A stretch of DNA of 38,282 nucleotides. Source: an uncultured Mobiluncus sp. (GTDB lineage: Bacteria > Actinomycetota > Actinomycetes > Actinomycetales > Actinomycetaceae). The stretch lies in the NCBI RefSeq assembly GCF_902488535.1, contig NZ_CABTWO010000019.1, positions 1 through 38,282 of the forward strand, read 5' to 3'. Below, piece after piece: positions 7,677 through 16,757 of the stretch (position 1 is the stretch's first letter; every line of letters begins with the position of its first letter). A model generated the notes under the pieces. It was not told the DNA's origin, ran no database searches, and saw only the letters and a program-made list of their open reading frames with translations. The translations under genes and the position numbers were made by a program.

Positions 7677-8874
7677 GGTGTGCGGCTTCCTTAACCGCCC
7701 CGGCCACGACTGCTCCGCGCAGAACCACCCCGACGGGCTGTTCCAAAACGTTGAGGTCAGCGCGCGGGTCGGAGTCATACCACACCAGGTCGGCGGGCGC
7801 GCCCTCCCACAGGGAGGGAGCCCCCAGGAAATCCCGAGCCCTCCAGGTGGCCAGGTCAATAATTTCCGGAGCCGAAATCCCCAGTTCCAGCCATTGCCGC
7901 AGCTCTTGGGGCAGGGCGTCGTGGCGCTGGTAGCCGCCGGCATCGGTGCCCGGCAGCAGATGGACCCCCGCTTCATACAGCGCGGCTTGATGGGCCATCC
8001 GAGACTGATCCAAAGCGGTCATCGTGGCGGCATACACCGGATATTTCGCCCCCGCCTGGGCGGCAAAATCGGAAAACCGGGCGATTTGCAGCATGGTCGG
8101 AGTCACGCGAACGCCGCGGCGCTGCGCTTCGAGGATTTCATCCGAATCCATGCCGGTGCCATGTTCGATACAGTCCACCCCGGCATCTAACAGGCCCTCT
8201 ATCGTGCGGTGGGCGAAAGTATGCACGGTCACCCGCGCCCCGTTCTGGTGAGCGGCCGCCACCGCGTCACGCAGCACCGCGGTGGACCACAGCGGCTGCA
8301 AATCAGATTCGGCCCCGTCGGAGCGGTCAATCCAGTCCCCCACGATTTTCACCCAGCCGTCGCCGTGTTTGGCCTGTTGGGCAACCGCTGCGGGCAAATC
8401 CGCTTCGTTTTCCAGCTCCAGCCCGTAGTAGCGCATATAGCGTTTGGGTCGCACCAGGTGTTGGCCGCAGCGAATGATTTTCGGCAGCTCGGCCACCTGG
8501 TCAATCCAGCGGGTATCGGAGGGCACCCCGCAGTCACGAATCAGCAGCGTGCCTTTACTCAACGCCAGTTCGGCCTGTTCCCGCTGGGTTTCGACCGGTA
8601 CGCTACCCGCGTGGGTCACACCCACATGGCAATGCACGTCCACCAGTCCGGGAATCGCGTAGCCGCTGACCTTTCGGTAAGTCAGTGCGGGTTTCGCCGT
8701 TCGGCTCACGATGCCGTCGTGAATATACAGGTCGCCGTGTACCCACCGGGATTCACAAGACGCTGACGTCGCCTGGCCGGTGTATTCCCCCTCCACACTG
8801 GGGTTTTCCGACCACAAAAAAGCACCGGTGAAGTGCAGGTTTTCCGGGTGTGGCGCGCCTAGGGGTTTCATCAC
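7669..8874 (-). CDS. Metal-dependent amidohydrolase family protein
   Basis: 401 residues with the amidohydrolase TIM-barrel layout: HxH in GLVDVHCHVG (His81, His83) after the first beta strand, a possible bridging Lys in GDGWVKIVGDW, His in ARVTVHTFAH, His in DCIEHGTGMD, and the metal Asp in LLPGTDAGG. The C-terminus rebuilds the small beta domain (ADLVWYDSDPRADLNVLEQP). It resembles imidazolonepropionase-like or Xaa-Pro-dipeptidase-type hydrolases; the substrate cannot be told from sequence. The start GTG at 8874 overlaps the ffh stop by four bases (GTGA); ATG at 8871 is an alternative. The end overlaps nei by eight bases. The tight packing indicates one transcript with ffh and nei, although no functional link is known. 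Confidence 0.9.
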   Translation of the reverse strand: MMKPLGAPHPENLHFTGAFLWSENPSVEGEYTGQATSASCESRWVHGDLYIHDGIVSRTAKPALTYRKVSGYAIPGLVDVHCHVGVTHAGSVPVETQREQAELALSKGTLLIRDCGVPSDTRWIDQVAELPKIIRCGQHLVRPKRYMRYYGLELENEADLPAAVAQQAKHGDGWVKIVGDWIDRSDGAESDLQPLWSTAVLRDAVAAAHQNGARVTVHTFAHRTIEGLLDAGVDCIEHGTGMDSDEILEAQRRGVRVTPTMLQIARFSDFAAQAGAKYPVYAATMTALDQSRMAHQAALYEAGVHLLPGTDAGGYQRHDALPQELRQWLELGISAPEIIDLATWRARDFLGAPSLWEGAPADLVWYDSDPRADLNVLEQPVGVVLRGAVVAGAVKEAAHRA

Positions 8875-10547
8875 AGGCCGCCCAACATACGTTTGATGTC
8901 GTCAGGCAGATCGTCAGGGGTCAGGGCGGGGGTGGCCGGCGCGGACTTCTGCGGCATCCCCCCGAGACCGCCCAAGCCGTTGAGACCACCCATCCCGGCC
9001 GGCAAAGCACCAGGCAAGTTAGGCATTGCTCCGGCCCCACTCTGGGGGGCGGCGGAAATCCCCTCTAAAGCTTCCCGGGCTTGACGGGCTGCCTTGGCGG
9101 GATTACCGGATTTTGCCTTGCGCTGGGCTTTGGATTTCTTGCCGGACTTTACTGCCTGTTTCGCTTTCGAATGCTTGCCCATGCCCGGCATCCGGCCGAA
9201 TCCGGGCATCATCCCCATACCGTCAGCGCCGCCGCCCATACCGGGAATACCGCCGCCGCTCATCATCTTTTGCGCCATCTGGAATCGGTCGACCAGACCA
9301 TTCACGTCCGCGACCGTGGTGCCAGACCCGGCGGCAATCCGGGCGCGGCGCGAGCCGTTGAGAATCTTTACATCCTGGCGTTCCGCGGGTGTCATCGAGC
9401 GGACAATAGCTTCAATCCGGTCGACTTCGCGCTCATCAAACTGATCCAGCTGTTCCCGAATTTTGCCCGCCCCCGGCATCATGCCCAGCAGCTTTTTCAT
9501 CGAGCCGAGTTTGCGGATCTGTTGCAGCTGGCTGAGGAAGTCTTCCAAGGTCAACTGGCCCTGTTGAATCTTGCCGGCGAGCTTTTCGGCCTGCTCCATA
9601 TCGAAAGTTTCCTGAGCCTTTTCAATGAGGCTCAGCAGGTCGCCCATATCCAAAATCCGCGACGCCATCCGGTCGGCATGGAACCGCTCAAAGTCGTCCA
9701 AGCCTTCCCCGGTCGAGGCGAACAGCACCGGAACCCCGGTGACGCCCCGGACTGACAGGGCTGCGCCGCCGCGGGCATCACCATCTAGCTTGGTCAGGAC
9801 CACACCGGTGAAATCCACGCCCTCTTGGAAAGCTCGCGCGGTTCGCACCGCATCCTGGCCAATCATGGCATCCAGGACGAACAAGACCTCGTCGGGCTGC
9901 ACCTCGTCGCGGATGGAACGAGCTTGCGCCATAAGTTCCTCATCCACGCCCAGTCGGCCGGCGGTATCGACGATCATCACGTCATAGCCTGAACCGGAGG
10001 CCAGCGCCAAAGCGCGCCGCGCCACATCGACCGGGTCGCCCACCCCGTTGCCGGGTTCGGGGGCAAAGACGGTGACCCCGGCCTGTTCACCCACAATCTG
10101 CAACTGGTTGACCGCGTTGGGACGCTGCAAGTCCGCCGCGACCAGCAGGACTTTCCGGTCCTCTTTCGCCAACCACTTGCCGAGTTTGCCGGCCAGAGTT
10201 GTTTTACCAGCACCCTGCAGGCCGGCCAGCATAAACACGGTCGGGCCTTTGCCGGGTTTAGAGAAATGCAGTTCCCGGTCCTCGCCGCCCAGAATGTTAA
10301 TCAACTCGTCGTTGACGATTTTCACAATCTGTTGGGCCGGGTTCAAAACCTCAGATCGGGCCGCCCCATAGGCCTTTTCCCGCACGGTGGCGGTAAAATC
10401 CTTGACGACCTCCAGGGCCACATCTGCCTCAATCAGGGCACGGCGAATGTCGCTGACGGTGGCGTCAACGTCGGATTCCTTCAGCTTGCCCTTCTTGCGA
10501 AGGTTCTTAAATGATTCTGTTAGGCGGTCTTGTAGGCTATTGAACAC
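8871..10547 (-). CDS. ffh: Signal recognition particle protein Ffh (SRP54)
   Basis: GTPase subunit of the SRP. It binds signal sequences of nascent membrane proteins and 4.5S RNA and docks with FtsY. Seen in order: N domain (residues 1-90), G domain with the P-loop AGLQGAGKTTLAGK (about 108-121), DTAGRLGVDEELM, TKLDGDARGGAALS, and the closing motif STGEGLDDFERF. Then comes the methionine-rich M domain with LGSMKKLLGMMPGAGK and NGSRRARIAAGSG (RNA-binding). The 558 residues exceed the about 450 of E. coli because of a Gly/Met-rich, Lys-rich and finally Pro/Gly-rich tail, common in actinobacteria. It lies 121 bases after ftsY, so the two SRP-pathway GTPases are adjacent. No 4.5S RNA gene was recognised in the window. 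Confidence 0.97.
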   Translation of the reverse strand: MFNSLQDRLTESFKNLRKKGKLKESDVDATVSDIRRALIEADVALEVVKDFTATVREKAYGAARSEVLNPAQQIVKIVNDELINILGGEDRELHFSKPGKGPTVFMLAGLQGAGKTTLAGKLGKWLAKEDRKVLLVAADLQRPNAVNQLQIVGEQAGVTVFAPEPGNGVGDPVDVARRALALASGSGYDVMIVDTAGRLGVDEELMAQARSIRDEVQPDEVLFVLDAMIGQDAVRTARAFQEGVDFTGVVLTKLDGDARGGAALSVRGVTGVPVLFASTGEGLDDFERFHADRMASRILDMGDLLSLIEKAQETFDMEQAEKLAGKIQQGQLTLEDFLSQLQQIRKLGSMKKLLGMMPGAGKIREQLDQFDEREVDRIEAIVRSMTPAERQDVKILNGSRRARIAAGSGTTVADVNGLVDRFQMAQKMMSGGGIPGMGGGADGMGMMPGFGRMPGMGKHSKAKQAVKSGKKSKAQRKAKSGNPAKAARQAREALEGISAAPQSGAGAMPNLPGALPAGMGGLNGLGGLGGMPQKSAPATPALTPDDLPDDIKRMLGGL

Positions 10548-10668
10548 ACGTCGATTTTATAGTGAGGCAAGATTTCGGGCAAAAGTGGGGGTTGGGGCGC
10601 GCCGTGAGTGGCACCGGAGCCAGCGGCAAACGCCGAAAACTTGCGAAAGACCCGGGTGCCTGACGAAT

Positions 10669-12390
10669 CTAGGCGTCCAGCAGGGCGTCAGCGAAATCGC
10701 CGGGCACGAAGGGCGCCAAATCGTCGGGGCCTTCACCCAAACCAACGAGCTTCACCGGAATCCCCAGCTCCCGCTGCAAAGGCACGATGACCCCGCCCTT
10801 GGCGGAACCGTCCAGCTTGGTCAAAACGATACCGGTCACACCCACCGCTTCGGTAAAAATCTTCGCCTGGCTCAAAGCGTTTTGGCCGGTGGTGGCATCG
10901 ATAACCAGCAAAACTTCGGTGATGGGCACCTGTTTTTCAGCCACGCGCTTGATTTTGCCCAGCTCGTCCATCAAACCAACTTTGTTTTGCAAACGTCCGG
11001 CGGTGTCAATCAAAACCACGTCGCTGCCGGCTTCGCGGGCAGTTTTCGCAGCGTCGAAAGCCACGGAGGCGGGGTCGGCCTGATCCTTTTCGGCACGCAC
11101 CACCGGCACACCGACCCGGTCGCCCCAAGTTTGCAGCTGCTCCCCGGCGGCGGCACGGAACGTATCGGCCGCACCCAACACAACGGACTTGCGGTCAGCC
11201 ACCAACAGGCGAGCCAGCTTGCCCACCGTGGTCGTCTTACCGCCGCCGTTGACACCAACCATTAAGATACCGGCGGTCTGGGTGGGAGAATCCTCGGGAA
11301 CTTCCAGGTTGAGACCACGTTCGGCCTTGCGGTCGAGCATATCGGTGAGCATCCGCTTGGCCATACGTCGCACCTGCGCAGCGTCCTTTTCGCCCGCGAC
11401 CTTTTGTTTCACCTTCAGTTTGTCAATGAGCTCTACGGTTGGTTCGACGCCCATGTCGGCAGCCAGCAGCTCGTCTTCTATAGCCTCCCAATCGGCGGCT
11501 TGTAAGTCGGCACTCGACAACACATTGAGAATGGCTCGCCCGAACTTGCCCTTACCGGCCAGGCGTTCCTTCAAGCGGCGCATCCGGGAGGTCTTGGATT
11601 CCGGTTTTTCGATTTCCTCAACTTCGGGTTCGGTTGGTTCGGAACTGTCAGAATCTGGCGTCTCAGCCGGTGCGGCCGGCTCGGGTTGCTCGGTTTTCTC
11701 AGCAGTTTCTGCAGCCTCGGAACTCTCAGGCTCCTCAGAAACTTCCGCTACGTTTTGCTCCGCCGCCGATTCCAAAGCGGCGTCTTCCGCGGCCATATCC
11801 GCCGCCAGAGCTGCATCCGCCGCCGCCATAGCCGCTCGAGCCGCGGCACGGGCTTCCTCAACACTCTGACCGGGAAGGGGCCTAAAACACAATCCGTCCG
11901 GGTCGCAATAGACCCCATCGGGCTTGACGACGACTTCTTCCTCATCGAAGTCTTCGTCTTCATCGCCCCAATCTTCCGTTTCAGCGAGGTCATCCTCTTC
12001 GGTCGGGCCCTCATCCGTAAAATGGCCACTCTCTGAGGTCGTCGGTTCGATTTCTACGTCATCATCAGGGTATTCATCATCGCTGTGGCCATTAGTCTGA
12101 ATCGCATTTTCGATGATGTTTCGAAGTTCTTTTTCACCTTGCTTCAGCTGGAGCGGCGCAGAGTCCTCGGAGTCCTCTCCGTCCTCGCTGCTGTCGTCAC
12201 GAATCCGCTCCAACGTATCTAAAAGCCGATCCTCGTTGCGAATCTTGCGCTGCTTCGAGTCAATCTGGGAGGCGCTGGCGACGATAACGATAACTATGAA
12301 AGCGATAGCCAACGGAATCATAAAAATGAGCGGATCAGTGTAGCCTTCCAGACCCTGTGAGTTATTTAGTGTCGCACTGAGGATATTCAT
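10669..12390 (-). CDS. ftsY: SRP receptor GTPase FtsY with membrane anchor
   Basis: Partner GTPase of Ffh at the membrane. Layout: hydrophobic anchor near the N-terminus (PLIFMIPLAIAFIVIVIVAS), then a long acidic, Glu/Asp-rich and Ala/Pro-rich linker (roughly residues 60-275). Then the N domain (about 280-350) and the G domain with GVNGGGKTTTVGK, DTAGRLQNK, TKLDGSAKGG and LVGLGEGPDDLAPF. The transmembrane start contrasts with E. coli FtsY, which has an amphipathic acidic A domain; anchored forms are known in actinobacteria. Start choice is uncertain: ATG 12390 (used here), ATG 12399 or GTG 12420, none with a strong ribosome site. A -10-like TAAGAT at 12464-12459 suggests its own promoter in addition to read-through from smc, which ends 84 bases upstream of the furthest start. 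Confidence 0.95.
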   Translation of the reverse strand: MNILSATLNNSQGLEGYTDPLIFMIPLAIAFIVIVIVASASQIDSKQRKIRNEDRLLDTLERIRDDSSEDGEDSEDSAPLQLKQGEKELRNIIENAIQTNGHSDDEYPDDDVEIEPTTSESGHFTDEGPTEEDDLAETEDWGDEDEDFDEEEVVVKPDGVYCDPDGLCFRPLPGQSVEEARAAARAAMAAADAALAADMAAEDAALESAAEQNVAEVSEEPESSEAAETAEKTEQPEPAAPAETPDSDSSEPTEPEVEEIEKPESKTSRMRRLKERLAGKGKFGRAILNVLSSADLQAADWEAIEDELLAADMGVEPTVELIDKLKVKQKVAGEKDAAQVRRMAKRMLTDMLDRKAERGLNLEVPEDSPTQTAGILMVGVNGGGKTTTVGKLARLLVADRKSVVLGAADTFRAAAGEQLQTWGDRVGVPVVRAEKDQADPASVAFDAAKTAREAGSDVVLIDTAGRLQNKVGLMDELGKIKRVAEKQVPITEVLLVIDATTGQNALSQAKIFTEAVGVTGIVLTKLDGSAKGGVIVPLQRELGIPVKLVGLGEGPDDLAPFVPGDFADALLDA

Positions 12391-12504
12391 TGATTCCATC
12401 CAAAACGTCTCTGATAGCACCGCATGAACGTCTGTTGTCGGCTCGAACGTACGTTGCTATCTTATCTCTAACCTCGCTAGGTTTACCTAATTTACGGCTG
12501 TACT

Positions 12505-15500
12505 TCACGGTATAGATTCCTCGTTTTCGCCAGGGGTTTTCACCAGGCGCTGCGAGATCACCGCCGTGGTGCCCTCCTTCATCGTCACTCCGTACAGCGC
12601 GTCAGCAATTTCCATCGTACGTTTGTGGTGAGTAATGATGATTAACTGCGAGTTTTCACGCAAAATTTCGAAAACCCCCAGCAATCGAGACAGGTTTACG
12701 TCGTCCAAAGCGGCCTCGACCTCATCTAGGACATAGAACGGCGAGGGCCGAGCTTGGAAAATCGCGAACAGAAAAGCTAGCGCCGCCAAGGAACGTTCCC
12801 CGCCCGAGAGCAGGGACATCCGTTTCACGTTCTTGCCTGCCGGCCGCGCTTCAATCTCAATGCCGGTGTTCAACAAGTCTCTCGGATCGCTCAAAGTCAG
12901 CCTGCCTTCCCCGCCGGGGAACAGGACTTGGAAAATATCTGTAAAAGCGGCGCGCACGTCCGCGAATGCTTTGCCGAATACGTCCTCGACCTGGCGGTCC
13001 ACTTCCGCCACCACGTTCATCAGGTCTTCACGAGACTTATTCAAGTCAGCCACCTGGTCAGCCAAGAATTTATGGCGTGCCACCAAGGCTTCGTGTTCCT
13101 GCAAAGCCAAGGGGTTCACTTTGCCAATCCGTTTCAGTTCGGTTTGTGCCTGGGCTTTACGCTCCACCTGTTCAACACGCACGAAGGGCACGTGCTCGAT
13201 GGTTTCACCAGCTTCATCGAATACGGGCACCAGGTTGTGCGGACCGTACTGAGTCAGCAGCGTGGTCTCATCCAAACCGCATTCCTGCTGGGCTTGTTCC
13301 AGCAACCGTGCCAGCTTGGAATTGACCTCAGCCAAAGCGACCTCATCACGCATCGAAGCATCCTTGAGGTCGGTCCGCTGACGGCTCAGGTCGTCCACAG
13401 CGGCGCGCAGCGTCTCCATCTCAGTTTGCAGCTGCTCCCGACTGGCGGTACTGGCCTGACGCTGGGCTTGGGCACTAGCCGCCGCCGCGTGTGCCAACCG
13501 CTGAGCCGCTTCAGCCTGTTCCATCACGTAGACAGACCGTTTCCGGCGCCGTTCCCGCACCAGCGCCCGGCTGGCTGCCGCTTGGGCGGCAGCCTTTTCC
13601 GCCGCAATGTTACGCTGCAGCGAGGCAGCACGCGATTCCAAAGATTCCAGTTCTTGGCGGGCCAGATGCGCCGCAATATGGGCGTCCGATTTGGCGGTTT
13701 GAGCCGTGGACACAGCTTCCATTGCGGCTTGCAGTTCGGTGGAAAAGTCCGGCTCGTCGTCTGTGCCTGTGTCCTGGGCTTTCAGGCTGGCATCCAAAGT
13801 TTCCTGCGCTTCATGGAGAGCCGCCTGGCGTTTCTCCGTTTCCGCACGAGCCTGTTCCAAGTGTTTCCCGGCACGTTCGACTTCCGCCTGGGCCGCCCCG
13901 CGTTTCGCTTTGGCGGCTGCTACCGCCGCGGTGGCCGCAGCCGCGGCCGCATCTTGGGCTTTGAGTTGAGCCGCCGCCGCGTCGTATTCTTCCTGAGCCG
14001 CAGCCAGCTCGGTCTTGGCCTGAGCCAACTGACCATCGGCCTTATCTGCCGCCGCGGCCGCCGCTTCGGCCTGGGCCGCCGCCTCGTCGTATTCTGAGGC
14101 ACGCCGCAAAATCCCCGCGTCGGGGTCCCCGCCGCCGACAATTCGGGTCGCCGAAAGGAAATCCCCCGCCTGGGTCACCGCCGCGGCAACCTCACCGTTC
14201 AAAACCAAATCCCGGGCTTCTGACAAATCCGGGCAAGCCGCCACTCCCGTCAACAAAGCCGCCACCACCGGCGGTAAAGTTTTCCCTTTCCGAGCACTAA
14301 CCAGGTCCTTTGCCCAGCACACCCCGTCTGGAAGTTTCGCATTCTCCAGGCTCGCCGTGGTCCGGGCCCCGAAGGGAGTCCCCACACCGTCCGCGACCAA
14401 CAGGTGAACCTGACCCGCGGACTGCTGACGGACAAAACGCAGCGCGTCCGCGGCGGATTCAACCCCCGAGGTCAGCAACGCTTTCGACCACTTTCCAAAC
14501 ACAGCCCCGATGGCGTCTTCCCATCCGGCCTGAACCAGGATAGTTTCCAACAGCGCCGCGCTGACGCCGCTCAATCCCGCTTTCGCCACCGCCCCGGCGG
14601 CGTCTTCGGGCTGCAAGGTTTTCGCCAAGACCTCGCGTTTCGCCTCCCAAAATGCGGCTTCTTCGCGGGCTTCGCCGAGTTCGGTAGAGAGTTGAGAAAC
14701 TTTCGCCTGAATCGTCGCCACGGCTGCCGCGAGCTTTTCCTCTCTCGCGGCCAAGGTTCCGTCCGCCACCCCGGGGGGCAGCTCCGCCTCGACTTTGCTC
14801 AGCTCCTGGGCACAAGCTGTTTCGCGCTGAGCGGCGGCCTGGAGGGCTTCTTCCATCCGGCTAAGGTTTCCCGCCGCTTCTTCTGCCAGCGAGGCGGCGG
14901 TAGCGACAGCTCCGCGTAGCCGCTCCAGAGTCTCCCTCCTGTCAGCCTGGGCGCGCTGGAGCTTTTCAATCTGGGAGCGCACCGCGACTTCGCGCTCCTT
15001 GGCTCGCTCTTCGGCGGCTTGCGTCTGCGTGACCGCGTCGTCGGCTTTCGCGGCGGCGGCTTGTTTTTCGCTGATTTCCTCACGAGTTTTATCGAGCCGT
15101 TTTTCAAGCTCACTGGTGTCGGCAGTTCGGGTTAGTTCCGCGGTTTCCCTCAAAGCGTTGGCGCGTTCCCGTGCCTGGTTCGCCAAGGCTTCCAACCGTT
15201 CGGCCAAAGTGCTCAGCTCCGCCCAAGTCTGGGTGAGTTTCTCTAGCTCCGGGCTAACCTCGTCGAAACTCGATTTCGCCGCGTTCAGCTTCGTGTTTAC
15301 CCCTTGCAGACGGGCTTCCAAATCCACAATCTGTGCCGAAATTTGTTCCTTGGAGGCGGTTTGTGACCCCGCTTTTTCTTTGTTTTGCGCCACCGCGTCA
15401 GCAATCAAACGGGCGGTCGCGTCAGCGAGTTCGGCTTGAACTCGGGCAGCTTTCCGAGCCGCCTCGGCCTGCTTTCCCAAGGGACCCAGCCGTTTCGCCA

Positions 15501-16092
15501 CTTCACTGGTGAGGTCCTGGACCCGGGAGAGATTGACAGCCAAACTTTCTAGTTTTTTCAACGCCCGGTCTTTGCGCTGCCGGTGCTTGAGCACTCCGGC
15601 CGCTTCCTCGATGAAAGCGCGTCTTTCCAGTTCAGAGGCACTCAAAATCCGATCGAGCTGACCCTGCCCCACGATGACGTGCATCTCCCGACCCATCCCG
15701 GTATCGGAAAGCAACTCTTGAATATCTAACAGGCGCACCGGGGTTCCGTTGATGGCGTACTCGGAACCGCCCGCCCGAAACATGGTGCGCGAAATCGTTA
15801 CCTCAGAGTATTCGATAGGTAGCGCACCATCGGTGTTATCAATGGTCAACTGGACTTCCGCGCGTCCCAGCGGAGCTTTCGTTTTGGTGCCGGCGAAAAT
15901 GACGTCCGACATCTGTGAGCCGCGCAGATTTTTGGCACCCTGCTCGCCCATCACCCAAGCCAGCGCATCGACCACATTCGATTTCCCCGAACCGTTGGGG
16001 CCAACGACACAGGTCACCCCCGGTTCAAGATTCATATGAACCGTGTTCGCGAAAGACTTAAAGCCTTTCAGGGTCAGGGACTTTAAATACAC
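12505..16092 (-). CDS. smc: Chromosome segregation ATPase SMC
   Basis: 1195 residues, the normal length. The N-terminal ATPase half has Walker A GPNGSGKSNVVDALAW (about 31-46) and Q-loop region WVMGEQGAKNLRG. Long Ala/Glu/Lys-rich coiled coils flank a hinge near residues 510-660. The C-terminal half has the ABC signature LLSGGERSLAALAFLFAI and Walker B FYVLDEVEAALDD. SMC entraps DNA with ScpA/ScpB and drives chromosome compaction and segregation. The start is GTG at 16092 (GTG TAT TTA AAG), preceded by AGGG. In many actinobacteria smc lies next to ftsY, as here; scpAB are not in the window. The coiled-coil coding region is very GC- and Ala-rich, which generates long spurious frames on the opposite strand. 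Confidence 0.98.
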   Translation of the reverse strand: MYLKSLTLKGFKSFANTVHMNLEPGVTCVVGPNGSGKSNVVDALAWVMGEQGAKNLRGSQMSDVIFAGTKTKAPLGRAEVQLTIDNTDGALPIEYSEVTISRTMFRAGGSEYAINGTPVRLLDIQELLSDTGMGREMHVIVGQGQLDRILSASELERRAFIEEAAGVLKHRQRKDRALKKLESLAVNLSRVQDLTSEVAKRLGPLGKQAEAARKAARVQAELADATARLIADAVAQNKEKAGSQTASKEQISAQIVDLEARLQGVNTKLNAAKSSFDEVSPELEKLTQTWAELSTLAERLEALANQARERANALRETAELTRTADTSELEKRLDKTREEISEKQAAAAKADDAVTQTQAAEERAKEREVAVRSQIEKLQRAQADRRETLERLRGAVATAASLAEEAAGNLSRMEEALQAAAQRETACAQELSKVEAELPPGVADGTLAAREEKLAAAVATIQAKVSQLSTELGEAREEAAFWEAKREVLAKTLQPEDAAGAVAKAGLSGVSAALLETILVQAGWEDAIGAVFGKWSKALLTSGVESAADALRFVRQQSAGQVHLLVADGVGTPFGARTTASLENAKLPDGVCWAKDLVSARKGKTLPPVVAALLTGVAACPDLSEARDLVLNGEVAAAVTQAGDFLSATRIVGGGDPDAGILRRASEYDEAAAQAEAAAAAADKADGQLAQAKTELAAAQEEYDAAAAQLKAQDAAAAAATAAVAAAKAKRGAAQAEVERAGKHLEQARAETEKRQAALHEAQETLDASLKAQDTGTDDEPDFSTELQAAMEAVSTAQTAKSDAHIAAHLARQELESLESRAASLQRNIAAEKAAAQAAASRALVRERRRKRSVYVMEQAEAAQRLAHAAAASAQAQRQASTASREQLQTEMETLRAAVDDLSRQRTDLKDASMRDEVALAEVNSKLARLLEQAQQECGLDETTLLTQYGPHNLVPVFDEAGETIEHVPFVRVEQVERKAQAQTELKRIGKVNPLALQEHEALVARHKFLADQVADLNKSREDLMNVVAEVDRQVEDVFGKAFADVRAAFTDIFQVLFPGGEGRLTLSDPRDLLNTGIEIEARPAGKNVKRMSLLSGGERSLAALAFLFAIFQARPSPFYVLDEVEAALDDVNLSRLLGVFEILRENSQLIIITHHKRTMEIADALYGVTMKEGTTAVISQRLVKTPGENEESIP

Positions 16093-16159
16093 ACACTTAC
16101 CCTAGCGCAACCCCCCGAACCCTAAAAAACAGCCTTTCCGGCCTTGGGAAACGGAAAGA

Positions 16160-16175
16160 ATCACCGCAGGGTGAT
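16160..16175 (-). terminator. Weak terminator after ndk
   Basis: On the minus strand, ATCACC-CTGC-GGTGAT forms a 6-bp hairpin, followed by TTCTTTCCGTTTCC, about 20 bases beyond the ndk stop. The stem is short and the T-run interrupted, so some read-through into smc is possible. Confidence 0.45.
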
Positions 16176-16194
16176 GCGCCTCAATACTGACCTT

Positions 16195-16653
16195 TTAGTC
16201 AATCATGTAGGGGAACCACAGCGCGATTTCCCGGTCAGCGCTCTGAACCGAGTCCGAACCGTGAACGATGTTTTGAATCTGCCCGTCCGGGCCCCAATCG
16301 CGAGCCAGATCACCGCGAATAGTTCCGGGCTGAGCCACCGCGGGGTTGGTGTCTCCCATCATGTTGCGGAAAGCCTGAATCACGCGAGAGCCTTCAATGA
16401 CCATGAGCACAATAGGTCCGCTCATCATGTATTCGACCAGCCCTTCAAAGAAGTGCTTGTCTTTGTGCTCAAAATAGTGTTCTTCCAGTTCTTCGCGGGT
16501 CGCCGTCTTCGTTTGCAAGCCCACAATCTTAAATCCGCGACGCTCAATCCGGCTAATGACTTCGCCGATGAGTCCGCGCCGGTAGCCGTCAGGCTTAATA
16601 ATGACCAAGGTGTGTTCTTCTTGTGGATCGTAGGGGATGTGGCAGTCAGCCAT
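16195..16653 (-). CDS. ndk: Nucleoside diphosphate kinase
   Basis: Transfers the terminal phosphate from NTPs to NDPs through a phospho-histidine, balancing nucleotide pools. Seen: HTLVIIKPDGYRRGLIGEV, the substrate-loop region KDKHFFEGLVEYMMSGP, and the active-site His in NIVHGSDSVQSADREI. The 152 residues are slightly longer than the usual 136-150 because of a short extra N-terminus (MADCHIPYDPQE). The start ATG at 16653 has GGAAAG three to four bases upstream; an in-frame TTG at 16671 overlaps that ribosome site and is rejected. It follows dhaL and folC on the same strand, but a -10-like TAGGAT (16724-16719) and a 5' leader hairpin indicate its own promoter. Confidence 0.97.
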   Translation of the reverse strand: MADCHIPYDPQEEHTLVIIKPDGYRRGLIGEVISRIERRGFKIVGLQTKTATREELEEHYFEHKDKHFFEGLVEYMMSGPIVLMVIEGSRVIQAFRNMMGDTNPAVAQPGTIRGDLARDWGPDGQIQNIVHGSDSVQSADREIALWFPYMID

Positions 16654-16671
16654 TGACTTTCCTTTCGCCAA

Positions 16672-16699
16672 AAGTTTCGCTCAACTCCGAGCGCAACTT
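16672..16699 (-). promoter_or_regulatory. Hairpin in the ndk leader
   Basis: AAGTT-G-CGCTC-(6-base loop)-GAGCG-A-AACTT: a 10-bp stem with one internal mismatch just upstream of the ndk ribosome site and downstream of a TAGGAT -10-like box (16724-16719). It could modulate translation or mRNA stability; no known riboswitch class matches. Confidence 0.35.
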
Positions 16700-16757
16700 C
16701 TCATTTTGTTCTAGGTTTATCCTACCGGATTTCCGCGGCCTTGTTTCGGCGTATTGT

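Noticed and set aside
7677..7976. 100-codon upstream extension of nei
   Set aside because: It overlaps the amidohydrolase in another frame, and Nei needs Pro-Glu directly after the start residue.
12928..14097. 389-codon open frame opposite smc
   Set aside because: Product of the Ala/Glu-rich coiled-coil codons of smc read on the other strand; no ribosome site or domain.
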